Assembly (NCBI GenBank): GCA_964566765.1
Contig: CAZMJI010000001.1
Location: 1-47,206, forward strand
Direction of reading: 5' to 3'
DNA: 47,206 nucleotides
Source of the DNA: Thioglobus_B sp964566765
GTDB taxonomy: Bacteria > Pseudomonadota > Gammaproteobacteria > PS1 > Pseudothioglobaceae
Shown: one piece after another, positions 33,925 to 41,205 of the stretch
Layout of the letters: each line of letters starts with the position of its first letter
Position numbering within the stretch: the stretch's first letter is position 1
The notes under the pieces: generated by a model
Told to the model about the DNA's origin: nothing
The model's database searches: none
The model's input: only the letters and a program-made list of their open reading frames with translations
Translations under genes and position numbers: made by a program

Positions 33925-34645
33925 CACATAGTGCCTGTGCTTTGGCAAAGTCCAGGGTGCCTTCGTAGATAGCACGTCCAGTAATGGCGCCGGCGATGCC
34001 GTGATGTGCCTGGGTTAATAGTGCAGAGATATCATCCATATTGGTAATACCACCTGAAGCAATAATTGGAATCGACGTTTGCTTGGCCAGATCTGCTGTG
34101 GCTTCAACATTCACCCCTTGCATCATGCCATCGCGGGCAATGTCGGTATACACAATCGAGCTGACACCATCTTGTTCAAATTTCTTGGCCAAATCCACCA
34201 CATGCAGATCGGTCTGCTTGGCCCAGCCCTCAGTTGCCACCAAGCCATTATTGGCATCTAAACCAACAATCACCTTACCCGGAAACTCACGACACAATTC
34301 AGAGACAAATTCCGGATGCGTCACCGCCATGGTGCCAATAATCAAATAACTAATGCCCGCTTCTACATAAGCATTAGCAATGGCCATATCACGAATGCCG
34401 CCACCGATTTGCACCGGCAGATCTGGAAAGGCCTGGGTAATTGACTTGACACTCTCAGCATTGACTGGCTTGCCCTCAAACGCACCATTTAAATCTACCA
34501 AATGCAAACGTTTGGCGCCTTGCTCTACCCACTGGGCCGCCATCTCAGTTGGGTTGTCTGAAAACACGGTGGTGTCGTCCATCAAGCCTTGTCTTAGACG
34601 CACACACTGACCATCTTTTAAATCAATTGCCGGAATAATAACCAT
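33914..34645 (-). CDS. hisA: Phosphoribosylformimino-5-aminoimidazole carboxamide ribotide isomerase
   Basis: 243 residues, TIM barrel. IPAIDLKDGQCVRLRQG carries the catalytic aspartate D8, and the second half has VYTDIARDGMMQGVN with the second catalytic aspartate; VQIGGGIRD and IIASGGITN bind phosphate. Third of the histidine loci in this window. It starts 6 bp after comM and overlaps rnfH. Confidence 0.96.
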   Translation of the reverse strand: MVIIPAIDLKDGQCVRLRQGLMDDTTVFSDNPTEMAAQWVEQGAKRLHLVDLNGAFEGKPVNAESVKSITQAFPDLPVQIGGGIRDMAIANAYVEAGISYLIIGTMAVTHPEFVSELCREFPGKVIVGLDANNGLVATEGWAKQTDLHVVDLAKKFEQDGVSSIVYTDIARDGMMQGVNVEATADLAKQTSIPIIASGGITNMDDISALLTQAHHGIAGAITGRAIYEGTLDFAKAQALCDAN

Positions 34646-34651
34646 AATCTT

Positions 34652-36157
34652 TTATCTATCACGTCGATAACTCGCCGCTTCTATTAAATGTTGTTTTTCT
34701 ACTGTCTCACTAGCAGCCAAATCAGCAATGGTTCTCGCCACCCTTAAAATACGATAGTAGCTACGCGCTGACAGACTTAACTTAGTCATAATCCGCTCTA
34801 ATATAAGCTGATTATCTCGCTTCAGCGACACCGTCTGATCCAGCGTCTCAGTACTAAGCTGCGCATTGATCCCGCCTTGTCGCTCCAGCTGTCTATTATA
34901 AGCACCTATGACCCGATCTCGCACTTTATCGCTATACTCATGCTTCGAATTATCATCTAGCAATACTTGTTGTTTAAGCGGCAGGATTGTTAGCACCATA
35001 TCCAGACGATCAAGTAGCGGCCCAGAGACCTTGGATTGATACTTGGTAATTTGCTGTTCGCTACAATGACAGCGCTCGCTACCGTCACCATAATAACCGC
35101 AAGGACAGGGATTCATCGCCGCTACCAACTGAAAATTGGCCGGAAAAATCAACTGCTGTTGGGCGCGGGAAATATGCACCTCTCCGCTCTCCAAAGGTTG
35201 TCTTAATGCCTCCAAGACTTGACGTGGAAATTCGCCCAACTCATCTAAAAATAGCACACCTTGATGCGCCAAGGAGATTTCACCAGGCTTGGGTAGGCTA
35301 CCACCGCCAATCATCGCAGCAAGCGAGGCCGAATGATGCGGCGCCCTAAATGGACGAGCGAGATGGTTAGCAACCACTTGATTAACCAAGGCGTAAATAA
35401 GCGCACATTCTCTGGCCTGGTCTGCTGTTAGTGGCGGCATAATCGATGGCAGACACTGTGCCAACAGGCTTTTGCCTGAGCCTGGTGTGCCTATTAATAA
35501 CAGATGGTGGCCGCCGGCTGCCGCAATCTCTAAGGCTCGCCTGGCTTGATACTGCCCTTTCACCTGAGACAGGTTATGCGCATAATGCACCGGTTGCTCG
35601 CTCACCTTGTTTGGTTTTTCCGGCGCAACGGGCTGCAACAGCAATGCACAAACCTGCAGCAGACTACTGGCTTGATAAAACTCGCCATCACCAGCCAACC
35701 GGCACTGGGTTGCGTCGGCACGGGAAAGCACAGGTAGGCGACGCGCCTGCTGCGTGGCTAAGACCGCTGGCAATAGTGCCTCTGTACTACGCAATGTACC
35801 ATCTAACCCCAACTCTGCATAGCACTCTACTTGTGTCACGTCCAGTACTGGGACTAGCTGCCCTGAAGCGATTAATAACGCCAGGGCAATGGGCAGGTCA
35901 TAACGACTGCCTTGCTTAGGCAGATTGGCGGGCGCCAAGCTCACCGTGATACGTCCCTGGGGGAACTTAAAGCCAGAATTGATAATGGCGCTGCGCACAC
36001 GCTCTCGACTCTCTCGCAAAGCGCCTTCTGGCAAACCAACAATCGAAAAACTCGGCAATCCCGGTGCAAGATGCGCCTCAACCACCACCAACGGCGGGGT
36101 TAGCCCCAAACTGCCTCGCGTATAAACTTGCGCCAATCGACCCTGACCTAATGCCAT
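34652..36157 (-). CDS. comM: Mg-chelatase-like AAA+ protein ComM/YifB
   Basis: 501 residues from the ATG at 36157; AAGGGG lies immediately before it, and a TTG start 21 bases upstream is less likely. N-terminal S5-like/ChlI domain (GLPSFSIVGLPEGALRESRE), Walker A IGTPGSGKS, Walker B VLFLDELGEF, a zinc-finger-like MNPCPCGYYGDGSERCHCS, and a C-terminal helical part. ComM is a hexameric helicase that promotes branch migration during natural transformation; many non-transforming bacteria keep it. A TATAAT lies about 30 bp upstream. hisA follows at 6 bp. Confidence 0.93.
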   Translation of the reverse strand: MALGQGRLAQVYTRGSLGLTPPLVVVEAHLAPGLPSFSIVGLPEGALRESRERVRSAIINSGFKFPQGRITVSLAPANLPKQGSRYDLPIALALLIASGQLVPVLDVTQVECYAELGLDGTLRSTEALLPAVLATQQARRLPVLSRADATQCRLAGDGEFYQASSLLQVCALLLQPVAPEKPNKVSEQPVHYAHNLSQVKGQYQARRALEIAAAGGHHLLLIGTPGSGKSLLAQCLPSIMPPLTADQARECALIYALVNQVVANHLARPFRAPHHSASLAAMIGGGSLPKPGEISLAHQGVLFLDELGEFPRQVLEALRQPLESGEVHISRAQQQLIFPANFQLVAAMNPCPCGYYGDGSERCHCSEQQITKYQSKVSGPLLDRLDMVLTILPLKQQVLLDDNSKHEYSDKVRDRVIGAYNRQLERQGGINAQLSTETLDQTVSLKRDNQLILERIMTKLSLSARSYYRILRVARTIADLAASETVEKQHLIEAASYRRDR

Positions 36158-36187
36158 CCCCTTACCAATAGAAACCAATCAGTCTTA

Positions 36188-36193
36188 ATTATA
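36188..36193 (-). promoter_or_regulatory. Probable -10 box for comM-hisA-rnfH
   Basis: TATAAT on the minus strand, 30 bp before the comM start in the 73-bp gap after tsaD; the -35 at 17 bp is poor. Confidence 0.45.
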
Positions 36194-36230
36194 GGTCAAA
36201 AAGAAAGATTTTATCCGCGCAAAAACCGGT

Positions 36231-37259
36231 TTATGCGGTAATTGGATCTAGCTCTTCTAGATTCCATCGTGGCTTGATACTGATATCATGGCCTGGTGTA
36301 TGTTGGCCTTGAGTCAGGCGAATATGCCCGGCTAGGGCGATCATTGCACCATTGTCGGTGCAGAATTCCATGCCTGGATAAAACACTTGGTATTGGTGCT
36401 TGTCTGCTAAGGCGTCCAGTTCTAGTCTCAGCGATTTATTGGCGCTCACACCACCAGCAACCACTAAGTTTTTATAAGTAGTTTGCTCCAGAGCGCGCTT
36501 ACATTTAATCGCCAGGGTTTTGGTAGCTGCCACCTCAAAGGCTTTGGCAATGTTGGCGCCCTCCTGAGGATGAGCTTCGTAGGTATTGCGTGAAAAGGTT
36601 TTAAGACCACTAAAGCTAAAATCCAAACCCGGTCTATCGGTCATGGGCCTAGGAAAAGTAAATCGAGTTTCATCGCCCTGTTCGGCCAATTTGGCCAATG
36701 CCGGGCCGCCTGGATACCCCAGGCCTAGAATCTTAGCCGTTTTATCAAAGGCCTCACCGACCGCGTCATCCAACGATTCGCCTAGAATTTGATAGTCGCC
36801 AATCGCTTCGACCTTGACCAATAGTGTATGACCACCAGAGACCAATAGCGCCACAAAAGGAAACTCTGGTTGATTGTCTTTATCCAATAGCGGCGCCAAT
36901 AGGTGGCCTTCCATGTGGTGTACAGCCAGCGAAGGCACGCCCAAGCTCCAGGCCAAACTTCTGGCAATACTGGCGCCCACCAGTAGCGCACCCGAGAGAC
37001 CAGGACCAGCGGTATAGGCAATGCCGTCAATTTGATCCAGCGCTAAATCCGCGTCATCTAACACGGTCTCAATCAGGGGGATGGCGCGCTGAATATGGTC
37101 TCTTGAGGCCAACTCAGGCACCACACCACCATAGTCGGCATGCAGCTCTACCTGGGAGAATAAGCGATGCGCCAAGAGGCCCTGTTGTTGCGAGTACAAG
37201 CCCAGGCCAGTCTCATCACAGGAGCTCTCAATGCCCAGGGTAATATAATCTTTAGTCAT
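36231..37259 (-). CDS. tsaD: tRNA N6-adenosine threonylcarbamoyltransferase
   Basis: 342 residues from the ATG at 37259; a longer frame reaches into lptB but the family start is TLGIESSCDETG. The metal-binding histidines H115 and H119 are in HMEGH, followed by ALLVSGGHTLL, GESLDDAVGEAFDK, ATFDFSFSGLKT-like (GLDFSFSGLKTFSR) and VAGGVSANKSLR. With TsaB and TsaE it makes t6A37 in ANN-decoding tRNAs. It overlaps lptB by 8 bases. Confidence 0.96.
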   Translation of the reverse strand: MTKDYITLGIESSCDETGLGLYSQQQGLLAHRLFSQVELHADYGGVVPELASRDHIQRAIPLIETVLDDADLALDQIDGIAYTAGPGLSGALLVGASIARSLAWSLGVPSLAVHHMEGHLLAPLLDKDNQPEFPFVALLVSGGHTLLVKVEAIGDYQILGESLDDAVGEAFDKTAKILGLGYPGGPALAKLAEQGDETRFTFPRPMTDRPGLDFSFSGLKTFSRNTYEAHPQEGANIAKAFEVAATKTLAIKCKRALEQTTYKNLVVAGGVSANKSLRLELDALADKHQYQVFYPGMEFCTDNGAMIALAGHIRLTQGQHTPGHDISIKPRWNLEELDPITA

Positions 37260-37983
37260 GACGAGATTCGCCCAGATACACTTCTTTAACCTCGCGGTTA
37301 GATAGAATTTCGCTCTTATTGCCCTTGGCAATAATCACGCCATTGTGCAGCACGTATGAATGGTCACAGGTGTCTAGCATTTCGCGATAGTTATGATCGG
37401 TGATCAGCACACCAATGCCTTTGTCTTTTAAGTGGTTGATAATGGTCTGGATATCGCCCACTGAGATCGGGTCAACCCCGGCAAACGGCTCATCCAATAA
37501 TACGAATTTAGGGTCCATGGCCAGTGCACGAGCAATCTCCACACGTCGGCGCTCACCGCCCGATAGGCTTTGGCCTTCAATATGACGAATGTGCTCAATA
37601 TGAAATTCGGCCAGTAGTGCCTCTAGACGATGCCCACGCTCCGCCTCATCCAGCGATTCGTTAAGCTCCAACACCGCCAAAATATTGTCTTCAACACTGA
37701 GTTTGCGGAAAATAGAGGCTTCTTGTGGTAGATAACCCAAGCCCAATTTGGCGCGCTTATGCATAGGCAACTTGCCAATCTCTTTCTTGCCTAGAAATAC
37801 TTTACCTTTGTCAGCTCTAACCAAACCACAGGCCATATAAAAACAGGTGGTCTTACCCGCACCATTGGGGCCTAATAAGCCCACAATCTCACCACTTCTG
37901 ACCTCAAACGACACATCACTAACCACTTCACGGCCTGCGTATTTCTTACGAAGGTGCTTGGCAGATAAAACGTTTGCTTGCAT
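37252..37983 (-). CDS. lptB: LPS export ABC transporter ATPase
   Basis: 243 residues. Walker A GPNGAGKT (38-45), GYLPQEASIFRKLSVEDNI, signature LSGGERRRVEIARAL, Walker B FVLLDEPFAGVDPI and switch histidine ITDHNYREML. The PQEASIFRKL segment is diagnostic for LptB, which powers lipopolysaccharide transport with LptF and LptG. Presence implies a Gram-negative envelope with LPS. lptA, lptC and rpoN, usual neighbours, are not adjacent; instead tsaD overlaps its end. Confidence 0.95.
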   Translation of the reverse strand: MQANVLSAKHLRKKYAGREVVSDVSFEVRSGEIVGLLGPNGAGKTTCFYMACGLVRADKGKVFLGKKEIGKLPMHKRAKLGLGYLPQEASIFRKLSVEDNILAVLELNESLDEAERGHRLEALLAEFHIEHIRHIEGQSLSGGERRRVEIARALAMDPKFVLLDEPFAGVDPISVGDIQTIINHLKDKGIGVLITDHNYREMLDTCDHSYVLHNGVIIAKGNKSEILSNREVKEVYLGESRHD

Positions 37984-38017
37984 GGTGCTTATACTGAGTA
38001 AATGCTGCTATCTTACC

Positions 38018-38767
38018 CTAAATCAGCTCGATTTGCTCAGAGCTATAGACCTTAATCACTTGGCCTGCATGGGTCAGCAGCAGGGCGCCTTCAACGTCGA
38101 TACCTGAAGCAACGCCGACCAGGGTTTGGTGTTGATAATCCAGGCGTAATTCTCGACCCAATAGGTAATCACAAGCCTGATAGGCTGGTCTAAACGCCTC
38201 GAAACCCTGATCTTCAAATTGCGCACAATCCTGGGTCAGTTGTTTGGCAATGCGCTGGATTATTGCGGGCGCATCCTGGGCCTGACCCAGTAGGCTAAAT
38301 AAATCTGTCCAAGGCTTGTCAATCTGCGCGTTTTGCAGGTGATTGTTCAGGCCAATGCCAATCACCGGGTATTGCGTTTGTCCTTGCACCGAGCTTTCGA
38401 TCAAAATGCCGGCCAGTTTTTTGTTATCCACATACACATCATTCGGCCATTTAAGCTGTGCGCCAGAGATCCCCAGCTCATTCAACACCTTAATCAGCGA
38501 TAAGCCTGCCATCAGACTGAGGCCATTCAGCGCACGACTGACTGGAAAAGCGCGACGAACAGAGAGCAAAATACTGGAATCCTGGCTGCTGATCCAGGCG
38601 CGGCCATATTGCCCCTTGCCTGCGGTTTGCTCAGCCGCTACGCAGACCTGTGTTTTACCACTCGGCGGCTGTGCCAAGAGATAGTCATTGGTGCTCTCAA
38701 GACGCTCAAAGACCAGATACTCAATCTCGTCAGTCGAACATAGGGATAAGGTAGAATAATCAGCCAT
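38018..38767 (-). CDS. birA: Biotin-[acetyl-CoA-carboxylase] ligase
   Basis: 249 residues: catalytic and C-terminal SH3-like domains only. The helix-turn-helix repressor domain of E. coli BirA is missing, so this is a group I enzyme that cannot act as bio repressor. Motifs: RLESTNDYL, AAEQTAGKGQYGRAW (the GRGRxGR-type biotinyl-AMP loop, here GKGQYGR), LKWPNDVYVDNKKLAGIL and GIGLNNH. TAAAAT on the minus strand (38774-38779) ends 6 nt before the ATG with no Shine-Dalgarno sequence; probably leaderless. Confidence 0.93.
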   Translation of the reverse strand: MADYSTLSLCSTDEIEYLVFERLESTNDYLLAQPPSGKTQVCVAAEQTAGKGQYGRAWISSQDSSILLSVRRAFPVSRALNGLSLMAGLSLIKVLNELGISGAQLKWPNDVYVDNKKLAGILIESSVQGQTQYPVIGIGLNNHLQNAQIDKPWTDLFSLLGQAQDAPAIIQRIAKQLTQDCAQFEDQGFEAFRPAYQACDYLLGRELRLDYQHQTLVGVASGIDVEGALLLTHAGQVIKVYSSEQIELI

Positions 38768-38787
38768 GGTCGTATTTTACAAGCTTT
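38768..38787. promoter_or_regulatory. 20-bp birA/truA divergent gap with symmetric -10
   Basis: TATTTTA at 38773-38779 reads TATTTT toward truA (9 nt before its ATG) and TAAAAT toward birA (6 nt before its ATG). Both promoters must place their -35 elements inside the opposite gene. The gap has no room for two separate promoters. Confidence 0.5.
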
Positions 38788-39537
38788 ATGAAAATTGCAT
38801 TAGGTGTTGAATATCAAGGCACCCATTTTCACGGTTGGCAAGTGCAAAAAACCGGCGTTCGCACGGTACAACAAGTGGTGGAAGCAGCCTTGTCCCAAGT
38901 AGCTGACCATCCGGTGCGTGTGTTTTGCTCAGGCCGCACTGATGCGGGTGTACACGCCTTAGAGCAAGTGATTCATTTCGAGACCGAGGTGGTGCGTAGT
39001 GAGCGCGCTTGGGTCTTTGGTGGCAATGTCAATCTGCCCAGCGATGTTAACTTCAAATGGGCCAAGTCGGTTAATGAGGATTTTCATGCGCGCTTTAATG
39101 CGGTTGCCAGAAGCTACGAATACCACATTCACAATCATCCAGTGCGCTCGGCACTCAAATCACAGCACAGCGTGTGGGAGCCTAGAGCCTTAGATGTCGA
39201 CGCCATGAATCGCGCTTGCCAGTACTTGTTGGGCGAACACGATTTCTCAGCCTTTAGAGCCAGTTTATGCCAAGCCAAATCGCCAGTTAAAACCATTGAG
39301 CGCATCGCGTTTGAGCAGCGTGATAACACGGTGATACTGAGGGTTAAAGCCAATGCCTTTTTGCATCATATGGTGCGCAACCTGGTGGGTACGCTACTCA
39401 AAGTTGGGCGTGGCGAGCGCTCGGAAGCCTGGGTACAAGAAGTACTCGATTCTAGAGATCGCAAACAGGCCGGAATGACGGCTGAACCGCAAGGCCTGTA
39501 TTTTGTCAAAGCCTACTACCCAACACTGGGTAACTAA
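38788..39537 (+). CDS. truA: tRNA pseudouridine(38-40) synthase
   Basis: 249 residues. Catalytic D52 in CSGRTDAGVHALEQV; start LGVEYQGTHFHGWQVQ; FHARFNAVARSYEYHI and FLHHMVRNLVGTLLKVGRG. It modifies the anticodon arm of many tRNAs. It is divergent from birA and has no visible Shine-Dalgarno sequence. It converges with the SLC13 gene 32 bp away. Confidence 0.96.
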   Translation: MKIALGVEYQGTHFHGWQVQKTGVRTVQQVVEAALSQVADHPVRVFCSGRTDAGVHALEQVIHFETEVVRSERAWVFGGNVNLPSDVNFKWAKSVNEDFHARFNAVARSYEYHIHNHPVRSALKSQHSVWEPRALDVDAMNRACQYLLGEHDFSAFRASLCQAKSPVKTIERIAFEQRDNTVILRVKANAFLHHMVRNLVGTLLKVGRGERSEAWVQEVLDSRDRKQAGMTAEPQGLYFVKAYYPTLGN

Positions 39538-39558
39538 GCTCACCCTGCTAGGGCGAGC
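39538..39558. terminator. Possible bidirectional terminator hairpin between truA and SLC13
   Basis: GCTCACCCT and AGGGCGAGC form a 9-bp stem with one mismatch around a 3-nt loop, just past the truA stop. There is no T-run on either strand, so termination is uncertain. Confidence 0.35.
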
Positions 39559-39569
39559 CCATCAAGTGA

Positions 39570-40471
39570 TTAAAATACCAGGCTAATCATGGTGATCATC
39601 ACCACCAAGAATAAGATGGTCATAATGCCACCCGCCTTGATAAAGTCAGCCACCTTATAGCCACCCGGTCCCATGATCAATGCGTTAACCTGGTGGGTTG
39701 GGATTAAGAAAGAGTTTGAGGTGGCAATGGCAACCGTTAGCGCATAAATCGCCGGATCAGCACCAACCTGAATGGCCACGTTTACTGCGATCGGCACCAA
39801 TAAGATGGTAGCACCCACATTCGACATCACCAAGGTAAAGAAGGTTGCTAAGATGGCAATCGCACTGAGGATCACAATCGGTGCCATGTCACCCACCACT
39901 TTAACGGTTTCTTGTGCAATCCACAAGGCTGTACCGGTCTTAGAGACCGCCAAGCCCAATGGAATCAAACTGGCCAATAAGAACACGGTTTTCCATGACA
40001 CGGCTCGATAAGCCTCTTCAATATTGAGTACCTTGGTTAGGATCATGCCCAATGCACCGGTCATCAATGCAATCGACAACTTAATGTCGGTAAACAAGAT
40101 TAAAAACAGTGCGATGGTGAAAAAGACAGCTGCCCATTTAATCTTCTCTGGTCGCGATTCTTCTTGTCTTGGGTAGTCTGAGGTGGCAATAATAAAGTCT
40201 TTGTTATTTTGCAAGCGCTCAAGATCCTCCCAACACACGTGGGCAACAATGGTGTCGCCAGACTGAAATGCCATGTCTCTAATGCCGTCGCCACCCTCCA
40301 AGGTCTCACCATGTCGGTGCAGGGCCACCATAGAGAGACCGTAAGTCTTTCTTAGCCAAACGTCACGGGCAGTCTTGCCAATCAAGGTAGAGTTTGGTGG
40401 AATCACCAGCTCAGCAATACCGCAGGTTTGGGTAGAAAATAAATCCACAAAGCGTTCAATCGTATCAGACA
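39570..40471 (-). CDS. SLC13-family permease, C-terminal part
   Basis: About 300 codons from the gap edge to the stop. First comes a cytoplasmic TrkA-C (RCK_C) type domain: AELVIPPNSTLIGKTARDVWLRKTYGL, cut here to key parts such as STLIGKTARDVWLRKTYGL and MAFQSGDTIVAHV. Then about six helices, with ATSNSFLIPTHQVNALIMGP as the conserved SLC13 transport motif near the end. Family members carry sulfate, dicarboxylates or similar anions with Na+; the substrate is not decidable. The gap removes the centre; together with the part on the other side it forms one gene. Confidence 0.85.
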
Positions 40472-40571
40472 NNNNNNNNNNNNNNNNNNNNNNNNNNNNN
40501 NNNNNNNNNNNNNNNNNNNNNNNNNNNNNNNNNNNNNNNNNNNNNNNNNNNNNNNNNNNNNNNNNNNNNNN
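40472..40571. other. Assembly gap (100 N)
   Basis: Exactly 100 undetermined bases inside the SLC13 gene. The two flanks are in different frames if the size is taken literally, and relatives with two TrkA-C domains are about 590-600 residues, so the true missing part is probably nearer 300-350 bp. Confidence 0.98.
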
Positions 40572-41116
40572 AAGATGGCAGTAAAGCCCATTGGCATCAA
40601 TAAGCGCGACATCGGTACGCCAGATTTAGAGGAAATACGACTGACCACTGGAATGAACAAAGCAGCCGCGCCCACATTTTGCATAAAAGAAGAAATAAAG
40701 CCGACCGTCGAGGAGACGATTGGAATGATTCTGCCTTCTGACTTGCCGCCCTTTTTCAAAATAAACGCCGCCACCTTGGTCATCAGGCCGGTCTTGTCCA
40801 AACCCGCACCGATAATCATCACCGCAATAATGGACATCACCGCATTGGAGGAAAAACCATTAAAAAGCTTATTGGTGTCAACCAGTCCGCCCTCTAGGCC
40901 CATCAGTTGGTAAACCAGTGGCAATGAGGTCAAACCCAGAATCACCATAATGGTGATGGCAGCTTCATCAACTTCCACCACTTCAAAGGCAAACAAATAC
41001 ACAATCAGCAATAAGATGGCCAGCATCCAAGCAATGGCACTAGTGGGTGCAACTGAGGCCAACCATAAGGCAAACAATGTGAAAAGGATGGCGAAAATGG
41101 TCTTTGTATTTAGCAT
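40572..41116 (-). CDS. SLC13-family permease, N-terminal part
   Basis: 181 codons from the ATG at 41116 (GAGAG ribosome-binding site; a longer upstream frame is not supported) to the gap. Several helices, with SNAVMSIIAVMIIGAGLDKTG and SFMQNVGAAALFIPVVSRIS, the latter the N-terminal copy of the SLC13 motif containing N-V-G-A. LMPMGFTAIL leads into the gap. It lies downstream of sulP on the same strand, 89 bp away, across an inverted repeat. Confidence 0.85.
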
Positions 41117-41160
41117 AAGTCTCTCGTAAGCAGTCTGTTTAATCAGACAATAAAACCGCA

Positions 41161-41189
41161 CCAGCCTCTAAGATGGTATCAGAGGCTGG
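41161..41189 (-). terminator. Inverted repeat between sulP-type gene and SLC13 gene
   Basis: CCAGCCTCT (41161-41169) and AGAGGCTGG (41181-41189) form a perfect 9-bp stem with an 11-nt loop. On the minus strand it is followed by TGCGGTTTTATT, a weak U-tract, so it may be a leaky terminator that reduces SLC13 expression relative to the permease upstream. Confidence 0.55.
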
Positions 41190-41205
41190 GTGGTGATCAT
41201 TAGGG

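Noticed and set aside
35446..35919. 157-residue frame opposite comM
   Set aside because: Comm is clear on the minus strand; the plus frame has no recognisable domain and comes from codon bias of the real gene.
40403..41161. Single frame joining the SLC13 N-terminus to 22 residues past the gap
   Set aside because: The tail after the gap is the wrong frame; the true C-terminal part lies in another frame and keeps SLC13 motifs.
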